Below, in pieces: positions 52,300 through 61,555 of a DNA stretch of 64,000 nt (position 1 is its first letter; every line of letters begins with the position of its first letter). A program made the translations under genes and the position numbers. The notes beneath the pieces were generated by a model, which did not search any database, was not told the DNA's origin, and saw only the letters and a list, made by a program, of their open reading frames with translations. The stretch comes from Hypericibacter terrae (lineage in GTDB: Bacteria > Pseudomonadota > Alphaproteobacteria > Dongiales > Dongiaceae): NCBI RefSeq assembly GCF_008728855.1, contig NZ_CP042906.1, forward strand, positions 3,038,001 to 3,102,000. Direction: 5' to 3'.

Positions 52300-53499
52300 A
52301 TGCCGTCCCCATCGCTGCTGCAGCCCGGTTCCGAGGGAACCCCCTCTCCCGGCCGTGCCATTCTGTCCGGCCTGTGCGCCAGTCTCGTCGGGATCGGGCT
52401 GGCCCGCTTTGCCTATACGCCCCTGGTTCCCGTCCTGATCGACCAGGGCTGGCTCTCGCCGGCACAGGCAGGCTATCTCGGCGCGGGCAATTTCACCGGC
52501 TATCTCATCGGCGCCATGATCGCATCGCCCGCGGCCGAACGGTTCGGGGCGGTTCTTCCGTTGCGGGCGATGATGCTTCTTGCCGTCGCCGCGTTCTTCG
52601 CCTGTGCCGCGCCGCTCTCCTTTTCCTGGCTGTTCCTGTGGCGCCTGGCGGCCGGCATTTCCGGCGGCGTGCTGATGGTCCTGGCGGCGCCCGCCGTGTT
52701 GCCTCATCTGCCCGAGCACCGCCGCGGCTTGGGGGCCGGGGCGATCTTCACCGGCGTCGGCCTCGGCATCGCCCTGTCGGGAACGCTGCTGCCCCTCCTG
52801 TTGCAAGCCGGGCTCGTCGCCACCTGGTGCGGTCTCGGCGTCTTGTCGCTGATCCTGACGGGCGTCGCCTGGTTCGGATGGCCCCGGCAGCAGCGCCAGC
52901 CCGACAAACGGCCACCGGTCGACGCCCCTCGGCCGGACCGGGTCGCGGTCGTGATCCTCATCGTCTATGGGCTGGGCGCGGTGGGACTGGTCCCGCACAT
53001 GATCTTCCTCGTCGACTTCGTCGCCCGGGGACTGGGACGCGGGCTGCACGAAGGGGCGTTCGATTGGGTGCTTCTGGGCGTCGGTGCCCTGGTCGGGCCG
53101 ATCGGCGCCGGCTTCCTGGCGGACCGGATCGGGTTCCGGGGCGCCATGCGCTTCGCCCTCCTCGTCCAGGGCGCGATCGTGGCCGGCACCACCGTCCTCG
53201 CCAACCCGATCATGGTCGCGCTGTCGAGCTTCGTCATGGGTGCCTTCATTCCCGGTATCGTGCCTCTCGTGCTGGGACGTCTGCGGGAACTCCACGCCGG
53301 CGATCCCCGGCGCCAGCAGAGAGCCTGGGCCAGAGCGACGGTCTCGTTCGCACTGATGCAGGCGGCCGCCGGCTACGGGTTCTCCTGGCTCTATTCCGTC
53401 AGCCTCGATTACCGTCTGCTGTTCGGCGGAGCGGCGGCGGCCCTGCTGCTGGGTTTTGCCCTCGATATCGGGCTGGCGCGGAGCCCTGCCTCCCGATAG
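52300..53499 (+). CDS. YbfB/YjiJ family MFS transporter
   Basis: A 399-residue protein with twelve hydrophobic segments. The N-terminal 'GLCASLVGIGLARFAYTPLV' and 'GYLGAGNFTGYLIGAMIA' are hallmarks of the YbfB/YjiJ major-facilitator subgroup. A conserved 'RLAAGISGGVLMVLAAPAVL' lies in helix 4. It likely exports or imports a small molecule; substrate unknown. Single gene, plus strand. Confidence 0.88.
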   Translation: MPSPSLLQPGSEGTPSPGRAILSGLCASLVGIGLARFAYTPLVPVLIDQGWLSPAQAGYLGAGNFTGYLIGAMIASPAAERFGAVLPLRAMMLLAVAAFFACAAPLSFSWLFLWRLAAGISGGVLMVLAAPAVLPHLPEHRRGLGAGAIFTGVGLGIALSGTLLPLLLQAGLVATWCGLGVLSLILTGVAWFGWPRQQRQPDKRPPVDAPRPDRVAVVILIVYGLGAVGLVPHMIFLVDFVARGLGRGLHEGAFDWVLLGVGALVGPIGAGFLADRIGFRGAMRFALLVQGAIVAGTTVLANPIMVALSSFVMGAFIPGIVPLVLGRLRELHAGDPRRQQRAWARATVSFALMQAAAGYGFSWLYSVSLDYRLLFGGAAAALLLGFALDIGLARSPASR

Positions 53500-53666
53500 C
53501 GCATCGATCGGCCAAAGGGCGGAAACGGCACCACAATCGCAGCATTTCCGTGCCATCGCGATGGCGGCTCTTCAGGCAGCATGACCGTGTCGATACCGCC
53601 CTTGTCGCTTAGAATGGCGATGCTGCTTCTCGAGACGGCCAACCGCCTGAGCTGGAGTCCCGAACG

Positions 53667-54680
53667 ATGAAGGCCGTGGGATACCGCAAGAACCTTCCGG
53701 TCACGAGCGATGAGGCCCTGCTCGACCTCGATCTCGCGACACCGACGCCCGGTCCCCGCGACCTGCTGGTCAGAGTCAAGGCGGTGTCGGTCAATCCGGT
53801 CGATGTGAAGCTGCGCGCCCAAGCCGCGCCGCCGCCCGGCACGGCGAGGATCCTGGGTTTCGACGCCGCCGGTGTCGTCGAAACGGTCGGCGCCGAAGCG
53901 ACCTTGTTCCGGCCCGGGGATGCCGTCTTCTATGCCGGCTCGATCGCGCGGCCGGGCACCAACGCCGAGCTCCACCTCGTGGATGAGCGGATTGTCGGAC
54001 ACAAGCCCAAGACGCTCTCGTTCGCGCAGGCCGCCGCCCTGCCCCTGACCGGCATCACCGCCTGGGAGCTGCTCTTCGACCGGCTGGGCATTCGGCCCGG
54101 CAAGCCCCCCGACGCGGGCCGGCTTCTGATCATCGGCGGCGCCGGCGGCGTGGGCTCGATGCTGATCCAACTGGCACGCCGCCTCACCGGATTGACGGTG
54201 ATCGCCACCGCATCGCGCCCCGAGACGGCCGCCTGGTGCATAGCGCTGGGCGCGCATCACGTGATCGATCACCACAAGTCGTTGTCGGAAGAGTTGAAGC
54301 AGATCGATCAATCGCAGGTCGGCTATGTCGCCAGCCTGACCAACACCGAGCGCCACTTCCCCGCCATCGTCGAGATCCTGAAACCCCAGGGCCGGCTCGG
54401 GGTCATCGACGATCCCGCCACGCTCGACATCAATCCGCTCAAGCGCAAGAGCATTTCGGTTCATTGGGAGCTGATGTTCACCCGCTCTCTGTTCGAGACC
54501 GAGGACATGATCGGCCAGCACCGCCTGCTGGACGAGATATCGGGCCTCGTCGATGCGGGCCTGATCCGAACGACATTGAGCGACAATCTGGGGCGTATCG
54601 ACGCAGCCAACCTGAGAAGGGCGCATGCCCTGATTGAAAGCGGCAAGGCGCGTGGCAAGATCGTCCTCGAGGGATTCTGA
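53667..54680 (+). CDS. Zinc-type alcohol dehydrogenase family protein (MDR, quinone-reductase-like)
   Basis: A 337-residue medium-chain reductase: 'VKAVSVNPVDVKLRAQA' N-terminal GroES-like domain, 'ILGFDAAGVVETVGAEA', and the NADPH-binding 'LLIIGGAGGVGSMLIQLARR' near 150. Zinc ligands of true alcohol dehydrogenases are absent, so it is a quinone/enone-type reductase. Followed after 50 bp by an SDR gene on the same strand, likely one transcript. Confidence 0.88.
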   Translation: MKAVGYRKNLPVTSDEALLDLDLATPTPGPRDLLVRVKAVSVNPVDVKLRAQAAPPPGTARILGFDAAGVVETVGAEATLFRPGDAVFYAGSIARPGTNAELHLVDERIVGHKPKTLSFAQAAALPLTGITAWELLFDRLGIRPGKPPDAGRLLIIGGAGGVGSMLIQLARRLTGLTVIATASRPETAAWCIALGAHHVIDHHKSLSEELKQIDQSQVGYVASLTNTERHFPAIVEILKPQGRLGVIDDPATLDINPLKRKSISVHWELMFTRSLFETEDMIGQHRLLDEISGLVDAGLIRTTLSDNLGRIDAANLRRAHALIESGKARGKIVLEGF

Positions 54681-54730
54681 GGCACGACATTTCGGTTCCG
54701 TCATCGATTCAACGACAAGGATTGACCGCC

Positions 54731-55525
54731 ATGAAAATCGATCTCACTGGCAAGACCGCTCTGGTGACGGGCTCGACCGCCGGCATCGGCCATGCCATCG
54801 CCGAGGGACTCGCGGCCGCCGGCGCCAAGGTCGTCATCAACGGCCGCAAGGAAGCGACGGTCGAGGCCGCCGTGGCCAGACTCAAGAGCAAATATCCCGA
54901 CGCGCGCGTCGTCGGCGCCGCCGCCGACGTGTCGACCGCGGCCGGCTGCGCCAAGCTGGTCAAGGCGGTCAACCAGGTCGACATCCTGGTGAACAATGCC
55001 GGCATCTTCGAGCCCAAGGATTTCTTCGAGATCCCCGACGAGGACTGGACCCGGTTCTTCGAGATCAACGTCATGTCGGGCGTGCGGCTGTCGCGCTCGC
55101 TGATGCCGGCGATGCTGAAACGCAATTGGGGCCGGATCATCTTCATCTCGTCGGAATCGGCGGTCTATATCCCGAAGGAAATGATCCAGTACGGCTTCAC
55201 CAAGACCGGGCAGCTCGCAATCTCGCGGGGGCTGGCCGAGCTCACCACCGGTACCGGCGTGACCGTCAACTCCGTTCTGCCCGGTCCGACCCGTTCGGAC
55301 GGTGTCGAAGGCTTCCTGCAGTCCATGGCGGCCCAGAACAAGGTGACGGCCGACGAGATGGCGGCGAACTTCGTCAAGGAGCATCGTCCGAGCTCGCTGC
55401 TGCAGCGCTTCGCCACCGTCGAGGAGATCGCCAACATGGTGGTCTATGTGGCCTCGCCGCAGTCTTCGGCGACGAACGGTGCCGCCCTTCATGCCGAAGG
55501 CGGTATCATCCGGTCGATCGCGTGA
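54731..55525 (+). CDS. SDR family oxidoreductase
   Basis: A 264-residue short-chain dehydrogenase. Cofactor motif 'VTGSTAGIGHAIAEGLA' (residues 12-28), 'VDILVNNAGIF', and catalytic Ser-Tyr-Lys in 'IFISSESAVYI' and 'QYGFTKTGQ'. It oxidises or reduces an alcohol/ketone with NAD(P). ATG 54731 is chosen over TTG 54722. Probably cotranscribed with the MDR gene. Confidence 0.92.
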   Translation: MKIDLTGKTALVTGSTAGIGHAIAEGLAAAGAKVVINGRKEATVEAAVARLKSKYPDARVVGAAADVSTAAGCAKLVKAVNQVDILVNNAGIFEPKDFFEIPDEDWTRFFEINVMSGVRLSRSLMPAMLKRNWGRIIFISSESAVYIPKEMIQYGFTKTGQLAISRGLAELTTGTGVTVNSVLPGPTRSDGVEGFLQSMAAQNKVTADEMAANFVKEHRPSSLLQRFATVEEIANMVVYVASPQSSATNGAALHAEGGIIRSIA

Positions 55526-55526
55526 T

Positions 55527-56699
55527 TTAGCCGGCGCTCGTCTCCGCCGGCAGGCCATAGACGCTCTGGGGTTCCGCCACGTCGCGCAGGCTGTGAACTC
55601 CGAGCGGCGTGAGCGGTCCTTTCGTGTGAGCGGCGAAAGTGCCCGAGATCACGGCGCGCCGGTGCAGCTGCTTACTCAGATCCTGCAGGCGGCTCGCCCG
55701 GTTGACCGCAGCGCCGATCACGGTGAAATCGAGACGTCGCGGCGCCCCGATGTTGCCATAGGCGACCTCGCCAAAATGAAGCGACAGCCCGAACTCCAGC
55801 GGCCAGAGGTCCTTCGCGGCACGGACGCGATTGACCTCGTCCACCTGGCGGCAGGCGCCTTCGGCCGCGGCCAACGCCGCTTCGCAAGCCGCGCCCGCGC
55901 TGCGCCCCGGCCCGATCGGAAAGATCGCCAGAATGGCGTCGCCGATGAATTTCAACACCTCGCCCTCATGCTCGTGGATCGGCGTCACCATCGCCTCGAG
56001 CCAGGCATTCAGCCCCTTGAGAACATCCTTGATGGCAGAACTTTCCGAGCGCCGGGTGAAGCCGCGCAGATCGGCGAGCCAGATCGCCGCCTCGATCGTC
56101 TCCACATCGCCCCGTTCGACATGTCCCTCGATGATCCGTCGCCCCGTATGCGGGCCGACATAGACGTCGAGCAGATCGACCGCGATCTGACGCAGGACCT
56201 GGCGCTCGGCGTAGGGACCGAAGAGATCGGTCGCGAGCTCGAGCTGCTGCAGCTCCTCGTCGCCGAATCCGGCCGGTGACGGCGTCGAATAGGCAATGAC
56301 GGCCGAGCGCGTCCTGTCGATGAAGGGCATGGGAAACATCGCGTAGTCGGTGGCTCCCAACTGCCGAAGCTCCTCCAGCACGGGCATCGACTGCCCGGCG
56401 TCGAGACGCTGGCGAAACGGCCGGTTGGTCTCGTCCACGATGCGCATCGGACTGTTCTGATAACTCGCCGACTGAACCACTCCCGCCCGCGGTACGCTGG
56501 TGTGATGAACGGCGTCGTCCTGCCAAGTGTATCTCATGCCGCCGATCTCGGGATCGAGGCCTTCGAGCCCGAGCGAGCTGCGGTTGATGACGGAGCCGCG
56601 CCGCCTCAGCTCGAGGCAGAAGGCTTCGAACAGCGCGCCCAGATCACGCTGCTCCTTCGCGGTTCCAGCCAACCAGAGTCCCAGATCGTCGACCTTCAT
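55527..56699 (-). CDS. Class III adenylate/guanylate cyclase domain protein
   Basis: 390 residues from ATG 56699 (an ATG at 56720 would add 7). The C-terminal cyclase domain has both metal aspartates in 'WLADLRGFTRRSE' and 'FIGDAILAIFP', with the substrate-specifying Lys in 'VLKFIGDA', indicating ATP. The N-terminal about 190 residues form a sensor-like region ('LGATDYAMFPMPFIDRTRSA') without transmembrane segments. It should make cAMP in the cytoplasm in response to an unknown signal. Convergent with the SDR gene, 1 bp apart. Confidence 0.88.
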   Translation of the reverse strand: MKVDDLGLWLAGTAKEQRDLGALFEAFCLELRRRGSVINRSSLGLEGLDPEIGGMRYTWQDDAVHHTSVPRAGVVQSASYQNSPMRIVDETNRPFRQRLDAGQSMPVLEELRQLGATDYAMFPMPFIDRTRSAVIAYSTPSPAGFGDEELQQLELATDLFGPYAERQVLRQIAVDLLDVYVGPHTGRRIIEGHVERGDVETIEAAIWLADLRGFTRRSESSAIKDVLKGLNAWLEAMVTPIHEHEGEVLKFIGDAILAIFPIGPGRSAGAACEAALAAAEGACRQVDEVNRVRAAKDLWPLEFGLSLHFGEVAYGNIGAPRRLDFTVIGAAVNRASRLQDLSKQLHRRAVISGTFAAHTKGPLTPLGVHSLRDVAEPQSVYGLPAETSAG

Positions 56700-57104
56700 C
56701 GCTGGAATGCATTCTCCCATGGCCGCGCCGGCTGCCGCTTCATGAACATGTCATTCTCCGTCGCCCTCCCTCCTGCCGGGCGGCAACCCCTTGTCCGATC
56801 TCGCTTTTCGCATTGCAGCAAAATCATCATTCTGTCTCTGTCCCGGGCGCAGACTGTCACACAGCCGTCATGGACGCCATGCGATGTTCCGCCGGGCCTC
56901 GCATTGCGTTGCCCCAAGACCTGTTGCAGGATGATGACAGTTTCATTACGCGCTACGAGCCCGGCGCGAAGCCTTCGCTGATGTCGAACGAACTGCCCAC
57001 ACAGGGGCGAGTTGCGAGGATTGGGAGAAGTCCCCGCGCAATTCGGCCTTGGCGACGACGCTCGGCGGGGTGCTGACTTTGGGCTTTCGATCATGGAGAT
57101 AAAA
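56700..57104. other. Promoter region between the cyclase and the first binding protein
   Basis: About 400 bases separating divergent genes. No gene is visible; it is slightly AT-richer at 56800-56960. It should contain the promoters of the cyclase and of the ABC transporter operon. Confidence 0.45.
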
Positions 57105-58217
57105 ATGAAGCGTAAGTGGATGCAAGGGATGGCGCTGGTTTCGCTGTCTGTGCTGGTGGCGACGGCGTTCGTGCGTTTGGCCTCCGCCGGATCGATGGAC
57201 GATCTGGTCGCGGCCGCGAAGAAGGAAGGCCAGCTGACGGTGATCGCGCTGCCGCATGATTGGTGCGGCTATGGCGACGTCATCGAGGGCTTCAAGAAGA
57301 AGTACGGCCTGACCGTCAATGAACTCAACCCGGATGCGGGTTCGGGCGACGAGATCGAGGCGATCAAGGCGAACAAGGGCAATACCGGTCCTCAGGCGCC
57401 GGACGTCATCGACGTCGGCTTGTCGTTCGGTCCGCAGGCGAAGAAGGACGGCCTGCTCCAGGCCTATAAGGTCTCGACCTGGAACACGATCCCCGACAGC
57501 GCCAAGGATGCGGAAGGCTTCTGGTATGGCGACTATTACGGCGTGCTCGCTTTCGAAGTGAACACCGATATCGTCAAGAAGGCGCCGGCCGACTGGAAGG
57601 ATCTCCTCTCCAAGGACTATGCCAACGCCATCGCGCTCGCGGGCGATCCGCGCGCTTCAAACCAGGCGATCCAGGGCGTCTACGCCGCGGGCCTCGCCAT
57701 GGCGGGCGGGAACGCCGGGAAGGCCCCCGAAGCCGGCTTGAAGTTCTTCGGCGATCTCAACAAGGCTGGGAACTTCGTGCCGACCATCGGCAAGGCGGGC
57801 ACGCTCGCTCAGGGCGCCACGCCGATCATCATCCGTTGGGACTATAACGCGCTGGCCGATCGCGACACCTTGAAGGGGAACCCCGCCGTCGAGGTGGTGG
57901 TGCCGAAGACCGGCGTGGTCGCGGGCGTCTACATCCAGGCGATCAGTGCCTATGCCCCGCATCCGAACGCGGCCAAGCTCTGGATGGAGTATCTCTATTC
58001 CGACGAAGGGCAACTCGGCTGGCTCAAGGGCTATTGCCACCCGATCCGCTTCAACGATCTTGCCGCGAACAAGAAGATCCCGGCCGATCTGCTAAAGGCG
58101 CTGCCGCCGGCTGAATCCTATGCCAAGGCCGTGTTCCCGACCTTGGACGAGCAGGCCGCTGCGAAGGAAGTCATCACCAAGCAGTGGGATACCGTCGTCG
58201 GCGCGAACGTGCAGTAA
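57105..58217 (+). CDS. ABC transporter substrate-binding protein, Pot/Fbp type, copy 1
   Basis: A 370-residue periplasmic binding protein. Signal peptide 'GMALVSLSVLVATAFVRLASA'. The mature protein starts 'GSMDDLVAAAKKEGQLTVIA', with 'GLTVNELNPDAGSGDEIEAI' and 'AISAYAPHPNAAKLWMEYLY', as in AfuA/PotD-like family 1 proteins. A close paralogue follows at 58567. ATG 57105 has GGAG upstream. A terminator-like hairpin (58231-58275) follows the gene. Confidence 0.88.
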   Translation: MKRKWMQGMALVSLSVLVATAFVRLASAGSMDDLVAAAKKEGQLTVIALPHDWCGYGDVIEGFKKKYGLTVNELNPDAGSGDEIEAIKANKGNTGPQAPDVIDVGLSFGPQAKKDGLLQAYKVSTWNTIPDSAKDAEGFWYGDYYGVLAFEVNTDIVKKAPADWKDLLSKDYANAIALAGDPRASNQAIQGVYAAGLAMAGGNAGKAPEAGLKFFGDLNKAGNFVPTIGKAGTLAQGATPIIIRWDYNALADRDTLKGNPAVEVVVPKTGVVAGVYIQAISAYAPHPNAAKLWMEYLYSDEGQLGWLKGYCHPIRFNDLAANKKIPADLLKALPPAESYAKAVFPTLDEQAAAKEVITKQWDTVVGANVQ

Positions 58218-58230
58218 GCGCTTATCCATG

Positions 58231-58283
58231 CGGGCCGCATCGGACACCCCGAACGCGGGATGGCGATGCGGCCCGTTTCGTTT
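58231..58283 (+). terminator. Terminator hairpin after binding-protein copy 1
   Basis: CGGGCCGCATCG and CGATGCGGCCCG form a perfect 12-bp stem with a 21-base loop, followed by TTTCGTTTGT. It would limit read-through into copy 2 and the permease genes. Confidence 0.7.
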
Positions 58284-58301
58284 GTGGCCAACCCCGCCGT
58301 C

Positions 58302-58339
58302 GCGCCGGTTCTCTGTCCGAGCGGTCAGAGAACCGGCGC
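58302..58339 (+). promoter_or_regulatory. Perfect 14-bp inverted repeat upstream of copy 2
   Basis: GCGCCGGTTCTCTG and CAGAGAACCGGCGC are perfect arms around a 10-base loop. There is no T-tract. It may be a second hairpin, or an operator for the copy-2/permease transcript. Confidence 0.6.
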
Positions 58340-58566
58340 GAGCCGCAACTCACGATCCCACGCCAGCTTTCCCGCATGTCTCATGGTTCGTCGCGCCATT
58401 TTCATTTGCGAAAATGGGATTTTCGGTGTCGAATTCCGCCCCGAGGCGATTGCCGACCGCTTTTTTCCGGCGCTCGCCCGCAGAGGCCAAACGCCATCGC
58501 AACGTCAAACAACGGTCGGCGGAGATGAAGATCATCGCGGCGGACCGGCAACCGGTAGGAGCGACC

Positions 58567-59712
58567 ATGTCGGCGAATGCAGGATTGAAACGCATGCCAG
58601 CGCGTCGTTGGCTTAGAACATTGGGATTGGTTTCCGCAACCGCATTGGGCATGTCGGTTCTGGCCGGCCTCGCCTCCGCGGAATCGATGGACGATCTGGT
58701 CGCGGGCGCCAAGAAGGAAGGCGCCCTCACCATTATCGCCGTGCCGCATGACTGGTGCGGCTATGGCGTGGTGGTCGACAAGTTCAAGGCGAAGTATCCG
58801 TTCCTGAAGCTCAACGAGCTCAATCCCGACGGCGGCTCGGGCGACGAAATCGAGGCGATCAAAGCCAACAAGGGCAACACCGGCCCGCAGGCACCCGACG
58901 TGATCGATGTCGGTCTGTCCTTCGGCCCCTCGGCGAAGGCCGAAGGATTGCTGATGCCCTATAAGGTCTCGACCTGGGCCAGCATTCCCGAGCACCAGAA
59001 GGATGCCGACGGATACTGGTATGGCGACTATTACGGCGTCCTCGCCTTCGAGATCAATGCCGACCTCGTCAAGAAGATGCCCGCCGATTGGGCCGACCTC
59101 CTGTTGCCGGAATACAAGAACCAGGTCGCGTTGAGCGGCGACCCTCGGACGTCGAACGAATCGATCCAGAGCATTTTCGCAGCCGGCCTTTCCTCCTCCG
59201 GCGGCAAGATCGACGACGCTGCGAATGCGGGCCTGAAGTACTTCGCCGATCTCTACAAGAAGGGCAATTTCGTCCCCGTCGGCGGCAGCGCGGCCTCCAT
59301 CGCTCAGGGCACGACCCCGATCGTCATTCGCTGGGACTATCTGGCGCTGGCCGATCGCGACACGCTCAAGGGCAATCCCAAGATCGAGATCGTGGTGCCG
59401 AAGACCGGCGTCGTCGCCGGCGTCTATGTGCAGGCCATCAGCGCTTATGCGCCGCATCCGAACGCCGCCAAGCTTTGGATGGAGCATCTCTATTCCGACG
59501 AGAGCCAGCTCGATTGGCTCAGGGGCTATTGCCATCCGATCCGGTTCCAGGATCTGGTCGATCATAAGAAGGTCCCTGCGGACGTGCTGGCCAAGCTGCC
59601 CCCGGCCGAGAACTACGAGAAGGCTCTCTTCCCGACGCTCGAGCAGCAGGGCGCTTCGAAAGAGATCATCACCAAGCAATGGGACAGCATCGTTGGTGCG
59701 AATGTCCAATAA
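58567..59712 (+). CDS. ABC transporter substrate-binding protein, Pot/Fbp type, copy 2
   Basis: A 381-residue paralogue of 57105-58217: the mature parts are collinear and share long identical stretches such as 'GDEIEAIKANKGNTGPQAPD' and 'VVPKTGVVAGVYVQAISAYA'. Signal peptide 'LGLVSATALGMSVLAGLASA'. AGGAG ribosome binding site before ATG 58567. It lies 134 bp before the permease genes, so it is the copy physically closest to the transporter. Confidence 0.88.
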   Translation: MSANAGLKRMPARRWLRTLGLVSATALGMSVLAGLASAESMDDLVAGAKKEGALTIIAVPHDWCGYGVVVDKFKAKYPFLKLNELNPDGGSGDEIEAIKANKGNTGPQAPDVIDVGLSFGPSAKAEGLLMPYKVSTWASIPEHQKDADGYWYGDYYGVLAFEINADLVKKMPADWADLLLPEYKNQVALSGDPRTSNESIQSIFAAGLSSSGGKIDDAANAGLKYFADLYKKGNFVPVGGSAASIAQGTTPIVIRWDYLALADRDTLKGNPKIEIVVPKTGVVAGVYVQAISAYAPHPNAAKLWMEHLYSDESQLDWLRGYCHPIRFQDLVDHKKVPADVLAKLPPAENYEKALFPTLEQQGASKEIITKQWDSIVGANVQ

Positions 59713-59846
59713 TCTGATACTCTGACGGCTGAATATTAGATCGGGCCCGCGCCGTACTCGCATGCGGCGCGGGTTTCCGATCCCAATCGAGACTCGTGCA
59801 TTTCCCCGAACCTCCTCGGCGAGGACGGGTTCGTCCAGCAGGCCCC

Positions 59847-60746
59847 ATGGCGCAGCAAGTACAAATCGAACCCCATCGCGCGGCCGCGCGGCTCCGTCTC
59901 GGTCAGACCGGATGGGCGCTGATCGGCGTCACGCCGTTCCTGATCTTCGCGCTCATGTTCCTGATTCTCCCGACGATGTATCTGATCGTCGGCGCCTTCA
60001 GGGATGGCGACGGCAACTTCACCTTCAACAACCTCGTCGATCTGTTCCAGCCCTCGATCCTGAGCGCCTATTGGATCAGCATCAAAGTCAGCCTCGCCTC
60101 GGCGCTCGGCGGTGCCGTCATCGGTTTCTTCCTGGCCTATGCCGGCGTGATGGGCGGCCTGCCGAGCTGGCTGCGGCCGACGCTGATGACGTTCTGCGGC
60201 GTCGCATCGAATTTCGCGGGCCTGCCCCTCGCCTTCGCCTTCCTGGCGACGCTCGGCCGAACCGGCCTCGTGACCGTGTTGCTGATCAAGTACTTCGACT
60301 TCAACATCTACAGCACCGGTTTCAACCTGCTGAGCTTCTGGGGCCTGGCGCTCACCTATCTCTATTTCCAGATCCCGCTCATGGTGCTGATCCTCGCGCC
60401 GGCCCTGGATGGGCTGAAGCGCGAATGGCGCGAAGCCTCGCAGATCCTGGGTGCGAACTCGTTCCACTATTGGCGGTATGTCGCCCTGCCGGTGCTCTGG
60501 CCCAGCCTGCTCGGCACCACCATCCTGCTGTTCGCCAACGCCTTCGGCGCCATCGCCACCGCCTATGGCCTGACCGGGAGCTCGCTCAACATCGTGACCA
60601 TCCTGCTCTACGCGCAGATCCGCGGCGACGTGCTGCATAACCAGAATCTGGGCTATGCCCTGGCGCTCGGCATGATCCTCATCACCGGTCTTTCGAACGC
60701 CGCCTATATCTGGCTTCGGGGCCGCAGCGAACGGTGGATGCGATGA
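59847..60746 (+). CDS. ABC transporter permease, PotB-like
   Basis: A 299-residue inner-membrane permease with about six helices; first helix 'WALIGVTPFLIFALMFLILP', and the cytoplasmic coupling helix 'REWREASQILGANSFHYWRY' that contacts the ATPase. It resembles PotB/FbpB-type permeases. Overlaps the next permease by 4 bp (ATGA). Frame start at 59796 is also open; 59847 is preferred. Confidence 0.88.
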   Translation: MAQQVQIEPHRAAARLRLGQTGWALIGVTPFLIFALMFLILPTMYLIVGAFRDGDGNFTFNNLVDLFQPSILSAYWISIKVSLASALGGAVIGFFLAYAGVMGGLPSWLRPTLMTFCGVASNFAGLPLAFAFLATLGRTGLVTVLLIKYFDFNIYSTGFNLLSFWGLALTYLYFQIPLMVLILAPALDGLKREWREASQILGANSFHYWRYVALPVLWPSLLGTTILLFANAFGAIATAYGLTGSSLNIVTILLYAQIRGDVLHNQNLGYALALGMILITGLSNAAYIWLRGRSERWMR

Positions 60747-61525
60747 AGCAGTCGCGCATCGGTCCGTGGCTCGCCATCGCCATCGGCACCGTCTATTTCG
60801 TCGTCCCTCTGATCGCGACCTTCGAGTTCTCCCTGCGCCTGCGCCGCGGCGAATACAGCTTCGAAGCGTACGAGATCGTGCTGGGAGATCCGCGCTTTCA
60901 GGAGAGCTTCCTCTATTCGACCGTTCAGGCGATCGCGACCATCATCGTCGGTGCGCTGCTGATCGTGCCGACGGCCTATTTCATCCGGCTGCGCCTGCCA
61001 AAGCTCCGGCCGATCGTCGAGTTCATCACCCTGTTGCCGCTGGTGATTCCCGCCATCGTGATCGTGTTCGGCTACCTGCGGCTCTATAACAGCTCCTCCT
61101 GGATCCCGCTCACCGCCACCACGCGCACCAGCGACCTCCTCCTCACCTTCAGCTATGTCGTCCTGGCCCTGCCCTACATGTACCGGGCGGTCGATACCGG
61201 GTTGCGGGCGATCGACGTTCGCACGCTGACCGAGGCTGCCGAGAATCTCGGCGCCAGCTGGATCACCATCATGTTCAGGGTAATCTTCCCGAACGTGAAG
61301 GTCGCGATTCTGAGCGGCGCCTTCCTGACCTTCGCCATCGTGATCGGCGAATTCACCATGGCGAGTCTCCTGGACCGCCCCGCCTTCGGCCCCTATTTGC
61401 AGCTCATTGGCGCCAACCGCGCCTACGAGCCTTCGGCCCTGGCGATCATCGCTTTCATCGTGACCTGGGCCTGCATGGGCCTGATCAATCTTTTCGGACG
61501 GGGACCGCAGACGGCCAAGCGCTGA
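60743..61525 (+). CDS. ABC transporter permease, PotC-like
   Basis: A 260-residue permease with six predicted helices: 'WLAIAIGTVYFVVPLIATFE', 'FITLLPLVIPAIVIVFGYLR' and the coupling segment 'LTEAAENLGASWITIMFRVI'. ATG 60743 overlaps the upstream stop (ATGA). Partners the PotB-like permease. Confidence 0.9.
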   Translation: MKQSRIGPWLAIAIGTVYFVVPLIATFEFSLRLRRGEYSFEAYEIVLGDPRFQESFLYSTVQAIATIIVGALLIVPTAYFIRLRLPKLRPIVEFITLLPLVIPAIVIVFGYLRLYNSSSWIPLTATTRTSDLLLTFSYVVLALPYMYRAVDTGLRAIDVRTLTEAAENLGASWITIMFRVIFPNVKVAILSGAFLTFAIVIGEFTMASLLDRPAFGPYLQLIGANRAYEPSALAIIAFIVTWACMGLINLFGRGPQTAKR

Positions 61526-61555
61526 CGCGGGACCTCGACCTCAACGGAGACGAGA

